Shown here piece by piece: positions 61,430-64,000 of a stretch of DNA of 64,000 bases (within the stretch, counting starts at the first letter, position 1; every line of letters starts with the position of its first letter). The DNA is from Enterovibrio qingdaonensis. GTDB lineage: Bacteria; Pseudomonadota; Gammaproteobacteria; Enterobacterales; Vibrionaceae. Location: the NCBI RefSeq assembly GCF_028683135.1, contig NZ_JAJUBB010000006.1:208293-272292 (forward strand), written 5' to 3'. Below the pieces are notes generated by a model. That model was not told where the DNA came from. It did no database searches and saw nothing but the letters and a program-made list of their open reading frames with translations. The position numbers and the translations under genes were made by a program.

Positions 61430-62209
61430 CTAGTTATAAGCCTTGTTCTGACCACGAATTTCAGTCACAGATTTGAAGTTAGGGAGAACATCATGGGTAT
61501 CAGCATTTAAACCAGCACCTGTCTCAGATTGGTTTAGAGATTTGATGACTTCGATGACGCCGATACGCCGAGCTATGACCATTTTGCCAATCTGTTCGCG
61601 CGCGAGCTCTATGGTGATGGGGAGGCTCAAATCACGAGAGTCATCTTCCTCTTCTATGGCAAGGATCTTTACTCTGTGAAGTAATGGGGAAACGGATAAT
61701 GTTCGAAAAGATTGGATAGCACTTACGCGACCCGTCTCGCCGATATTCTGTTCGTCTGACGTTAAAACAAGCACATCAATGTAATCGCCAACGGCAACAC
61801 CAGAGCCAAGAAAGTCTCGGCTTTTTAAGCGAAATGAATAGGGTGTCATGCCTGTTTTTATCGCGGCTTCAATGTAGCCCTTGTCGTTCGGGGTGATAAA
61901 ATCGCTCTGAGACAAAAACACCGTATTTGAGAGATCTTGAGTCGCAATTGTGCCGGATACAATTTTTAGTGTGGTATTGTGAGTGATGCCTTTTTCCAAG
62001 GCTTCTTGTTCGCTGACATTAAAATACCGGACATTATTTCTTTTGAGCAATTCGCCTTTTTTCATGGGGGATTGTAGCTGAGCAACCTGAAAGGTAGGAG
62101 TAGATGTATCTTCAACCGTAGTTTGATTGAATGTGAATACGCCGGTTAACCCGAGTAGACCAATAATGATTGTTAATACAGCAATGAAAAAAAATAGTCT
62201 CTGGCTCAT
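61430..62209 (-). CDS. rcpC: Tad assembly protein RcpC (CpaB)
   Basis: 259 residues. Single N-terminal membrane helix (RLFFFIAVLTIIIGLLGLTGVFTF), SAF domain (SPMKKGELLKRNNVRYFNVSEQEALEKG, then GTIATQDLSNTVFLSQSDFI) and the CpaB motif GMTPYSFRLKSRDFLGSGVAVGDYIDVLVL. Periplasmic partner of the secretin. First of the rcpC-rcpA-rcpB set, 38 bp after tadV. Confidence 0.93.
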   Translation of the reverse strand: MSQRLFFFIAVLTIIIGLLGLTGVFTFNQTTVEDTSTPTFQVAQLQSPMKKGELLKRNNVRYFNVSEQEALEKGITHNTTLKIVSGTIATQDLSNTVFLSQSDFITPNDKGYIEAAIKTGMTPYSFRLKSRDFLGSGVAVGDYIDVLVLTSDEQNIGETGRVSAIQSFRTLSVSPLLHRVKILAIEEEDDSRDLSLPITIELAREQIGKMVIARRIGVIEVIKSLNQSETGAGLNADTHDVLPNFKSVTEIRGQNKAYN

Positions 62210-62247
62210 CTGTTTGCTTAATGCACTCTTTTCTTAAAACAACATAT

Positions 62248-62679
62248 CTAAATAATTGTGCTTAGATGTATGAAAAACAGGCTTGTTATGACGATGGGCA
62301 AACCGTATGGCACTCCTTCATTTTTATAGCTATCAATGATCTTAATTTTAATTAATATGACCAAAGCCGTTATGCCACCTAGAAAACCAATAATGACGAT
62401 TGATAGTAGCCAGTATTGGTTGTCGATTATTAACGAGTAGCAACACAGAACCTTGATATCCCCGGCACCAATAATGCCTGCACTAAAAAGCACCAGTCCG
62501 ACTGCAAATACCATTGCACTTTGTGCAAAATGAAGAGAGATGTTTTCATTTGTAAAACTTAGAAGTAAGCAAGAAATCAGTACTAATGCACTTAACTTGT
62601 TACTTATCTTTCTCGTGCAAACATCAGATATTAATACTGCGGCCGAACTGGTTGCGAGTAGTGTCTCTACGACAAACAT
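62248..62679 (-). CDS. tadV: Prepilin peptidase TadV (CpaA)
   Basis: 143 residues from the ATG at 62679 (MFVVETLLATSSAAVLIS); a GTG at 62730 would overlap flp and is less likely, though neither has a good SD. A24 aspartic peptidase: first catalytic Asp in LISDVCTRKISNKLS, second in the GxGDxK motif IGAGDIKVLCCYS. About five membrane helices. Processes the Flp pilin and the pseudopilins TadE/F. Length and layout are typical of the small CpaA type that lacks the methylase domain. Confidence 0.92.
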   Translation of the reverse strand: MFVVETLLATSSAAVLISDVCTRKISNKLSALVLISCLLLSFTNENISLHFAQSAMVFAVGLVLFSAGIIGAGDIKVLCCYSLIIDNQYWLLSIVIIGFLGGITALVILIKIKIIDSYKNEGVPYGLPIVITSLFFIHLSTII

Positions 62680-62704
62680 GTGTTTACGTAGCGGAAACGT
62701 TCTC

Positions 62705-62908
62705 TTAGGTACCAGGACCGGTTTGAGCACTGGTGATCTGGGTTGATATAAATGTCATCGCACCGTCTAATGCGCCTCCTAACGTACCGTTATTTGCAAA
62801 CACGGCCATTAAAATGGCAGAAATTGCGACGCCGATGATTGCGTATTCAATTGCTGTCACGCCACGTTCGTCACGGACGAATGCCTTAACAAAGTTTGAA
62901 AGCATCAT
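62705..62908 (-). CDS. flp: Flp pilin
   Basis: 67 residues, type IVb pilin. Leader MMLSNFVKAFVRDERG, cleaved at G|V, then the Flp motif VTAIEYAIIGVAISAILMAVF with the Glu-Tyr pair at mature +5/+6 characteristic of Flp, ending in a short Gly/Thr-rich tail. SD GGAG about 8 bases before ATGATG. Single pilin copy in this window; first gene of the Tad operon. Upstream is a long AT-rich gap. Confidence 0.95.
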   Translation of the reverse strand: MMLSNFVKAFVRDERGVTAIEYAIIGVAISAILMAVFANNGTLGGALDGAMTFISTQITSAQTGPGT

Positions 62909-63813
62909 AGAGAAACTCCGTTTTATATTGTTTGTGAATGCTTAACTCAGGATTTTTCTAAAGCTTATTTAAAATAAAAAATACACTTGAAAACCAAAGT
63001 TGTTAATTAAGATATAACTCATAATTCAATTAATCCACTGCTTGCACAACAAACTCGATTATTAGACATGAGACAGATAATTAAATTTGAGTCATTTTTG
63101 GTTTATACTTGTGGATGTTTATAATTGCTTGGTTGAATATGAATTGGGTTATAATTTGATGTGTGTCACGTATATGTATATGAACCTAGTTTTCTCGTCG
63201 AAATTATAATTTACATGAGAATTTAAATAGTCTTTCTGATATTTTGAAATTTGTCACAAATATTTTTCTTGAAATTTATTTTACACTGGTTGTTTTTTGT
63301 CCTCGCATTCATTGTTTATGAATACGGTTAGTCTATTTATCTGTATCTTGAGTATTGCTTTATGGGCACGCGTAAGTGCTTATAGTAATTCAATGCAAGC
63401 TCTAATGTTTGAGGTGCACGGCGTCGATTTGCTCTGGTTATCTGTTCGAGGTTTTGTTTTGAGGTTACGGATTTATTTATATCTATATATAGAGTGTGGA
63501 AATGCAATGCTAAATGTTAAGAGATACGTTGATGAGATTAGATTGAGGCGACTAGGTAGTGTGTGGGTAGGCAGAGATATCTTGGTAACGATAGGTGCAG
63601 CTTCAATCGCTCCTTCTATAGCTATAGAGGAAATCTTACTGACTAAGCACAAACGAGCAAAAAGTACCTTTATAGTACCTTTATATAGAGAGGCTGTTTT
63701 TCTCTTATAGCTTATTCTCGGCATTGAGTGAGGGCGTTGGGCGTGCTTCAGGTATGAAAAGGGGCCTTTATACGTAAGTTTGAGATTAAAATATGTACCA
63801 AAATGGACGTTTC
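62909..63813. other. AT-rich gap between the Tad operon and the rRNA operon
   Basis: About 900 bp, strikingly AT-rich compared with the rest of the window. A plus-strand ORF of up to 137 codons (63297-63710, or from the ATG at 63318) starts with a hydrophobic stretch (SLFICILSIALWARVSAY) but has no recognisable domain, no clear SD and odd composition; it overlaps another spurious ORF on the minus strand. Presumably holds the flp promoter, which I could not locate. Contains a short tandem repeat at 63663-63684. Confidence 0.5.
63663..63684. repeat. Perfect 11-bp tandem duplication
   Basis: AGTACCTTTAT occurs twice in direct tandem (63663-63673, 63674-63684) in the AT-rich gap. Confidence 0.8.
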
Positions 63814-63828
63814 GTTCGATATTTAATC
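63814..63828 (+). promoter_or_regulatory. Fis-binding-site-like sequence upstream of the rRNA promoter
   Basis: GTTCGATATTTAATC matches the degenerate Fis consensus GNTYAAWWWTTRANC at 14 of 15 positions, centred about 80 bp upstream of the expected start; E. coli rrnB P1 has Fis site I at -71, one helical turn nearer. Confidence 0.5.
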
Positions 63829-63848
63829 GCTTGAGCGTAAAAGTGTGA

Positions 63849-63894
63849 CTTTTTTCAAAAAAGCACTTGCGACATTTTCTGAAGTCCCTATACT
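63849..63894 (+). promoter_or_regulatory. rRNA operon P1-type promoter with UP element
   Basis: A/T tract CTTTTTTCAAAAAAG (UP element) directly upstream of -35 TTGCGA (63867-63872), 16-bp spacer, -10 TATACT (63889-63894), then the GC-rich discriminator GCGCCAC identical to E. coli rrnB P1, the hallmark of stringent (ppGpp/DksA) control. Start near 63902. Confidence 0.85.
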
Positions 63895-63901
63895 GCGCCA
63901 C

Positions 63902-64000
63902 ATCGACACGGGGCACGGCGAGTTAAGCCAGCAACGGAGTCAACGTTCTTTAACAATTTGACCTATGCAATCTGTGTGGGCACTCGTACTTGATAGACAA
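63902..64000 (+). other. rRNA operon leader (5' end, with boxA)
   Basis: Transcribed leader of an rrn operon. The antitermination boxA reads GTTCTTTAACA (63945-63955), followed by CAATCTGTGTGGGCACTCG (63968-63986), nearly the same as the E. coli 16S leader with boxC TGTGTGGG. The 16S gene begins beyond the window edge. The identity is from strong sequence resemblance; the 16S itself cannot be seen here. Confidence 0.85.

Noticed and set aside
63473..63916. 147-codon minus-strand ORF before the rRNA operon
   Set aside because: It runs through the rRNA promoter hexamers and overlaps the opposite-strand ORF; no homology recognised.

Overview
The window is a stretch of gammaproteobacterial chromosome, almost certainly from a Vibrionaceae species. 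The gene order dnaG-yqeY-rpsU // tsaD-plsY-folB-folK-uppP-cca-ygiM-pit-ygiF-glnE-lpxL-hldE-tolC-nudF-yqiB-cpdA-yqiA-parE-parC-plsC matches the Escherichia/Vibrio core arrangement. The GspA-GspB fusion, the pyrBI/argF/arcA block and the palindromic TATACCCAA...TTGGGTATA repeats point to the Vibrio-Grimontia-Enterovibrio side. The assignment rests on synteny and protein resemblance read by eye; no database search was possible.

Layout. 1-7000: 5' part of dnaG (cut by the window edge), yqeY and rpsU (macromolecular synthesis operon), divergent tsaD, then plsY, folB/folK, uppP, cca. 7000-14000: a fused type II secretion assembly protein (GspA ATPase plus GspB-like tail), an SH3/coiled-coil membrane protein, a PiT phosphate transporter with its DUF47 partner, and a CYTH-CHAD protein. 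14000-31300: a chemotaxis receptor behind a sigma-28-type promoter, glnE, an LpxL acyltransferase, hldE, tolC and the nudF-yqiB-cpdA-yqiA-parE-parC-plsC series. 31300-42200: idi, a PP-loop ATPase, ridA, the pyrBI operon with an intact leader-peptide attenuator, argF, arcA, rraB, a MarR-GNAT fusion, a DUF898/M48 pair and a tandem DUF2061 protein. 42300-50500: valS-holC-pepA, divergent lptFG, an RDD protein and tRNA-Leu(CAA).

50600-62900 is one complete Tad/Flp pilus operon on the minus strand, in transcription order flp-tadV-rcpC-rcpA-rcpB-tadZ-tadA-tadB-tadC-tadD-tadE-tadF-tadG-ompA, with overlapping or nearly touching genes throughout. It covers pilin, prepilin peptidase, secretin, lipoproteins, ATPase, membrane platform, minor pseudopilins and an OmpA-type anchor. 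It lies between tRNA-Leu and an AT-rich gene-poor stretch that ends in an rRNA operon promoter and leader (63814-64000); the 16S gene itself lies beyond the window.

Most of the window is ordinary core genome. The items most worth a second look are the AMIN-like domain on the C-terminus of TadD, the pyrL attenuator, the dispersed palindromic repeat (including one copy in the tolC leader), the DUF898-M48 gene pair, the tandem DUF2061 gene behind a Fur-like site, and the AT-rich gap before the rRNA operon. I found no CRISPR array, insertion sequence, prophage or clear defence system.
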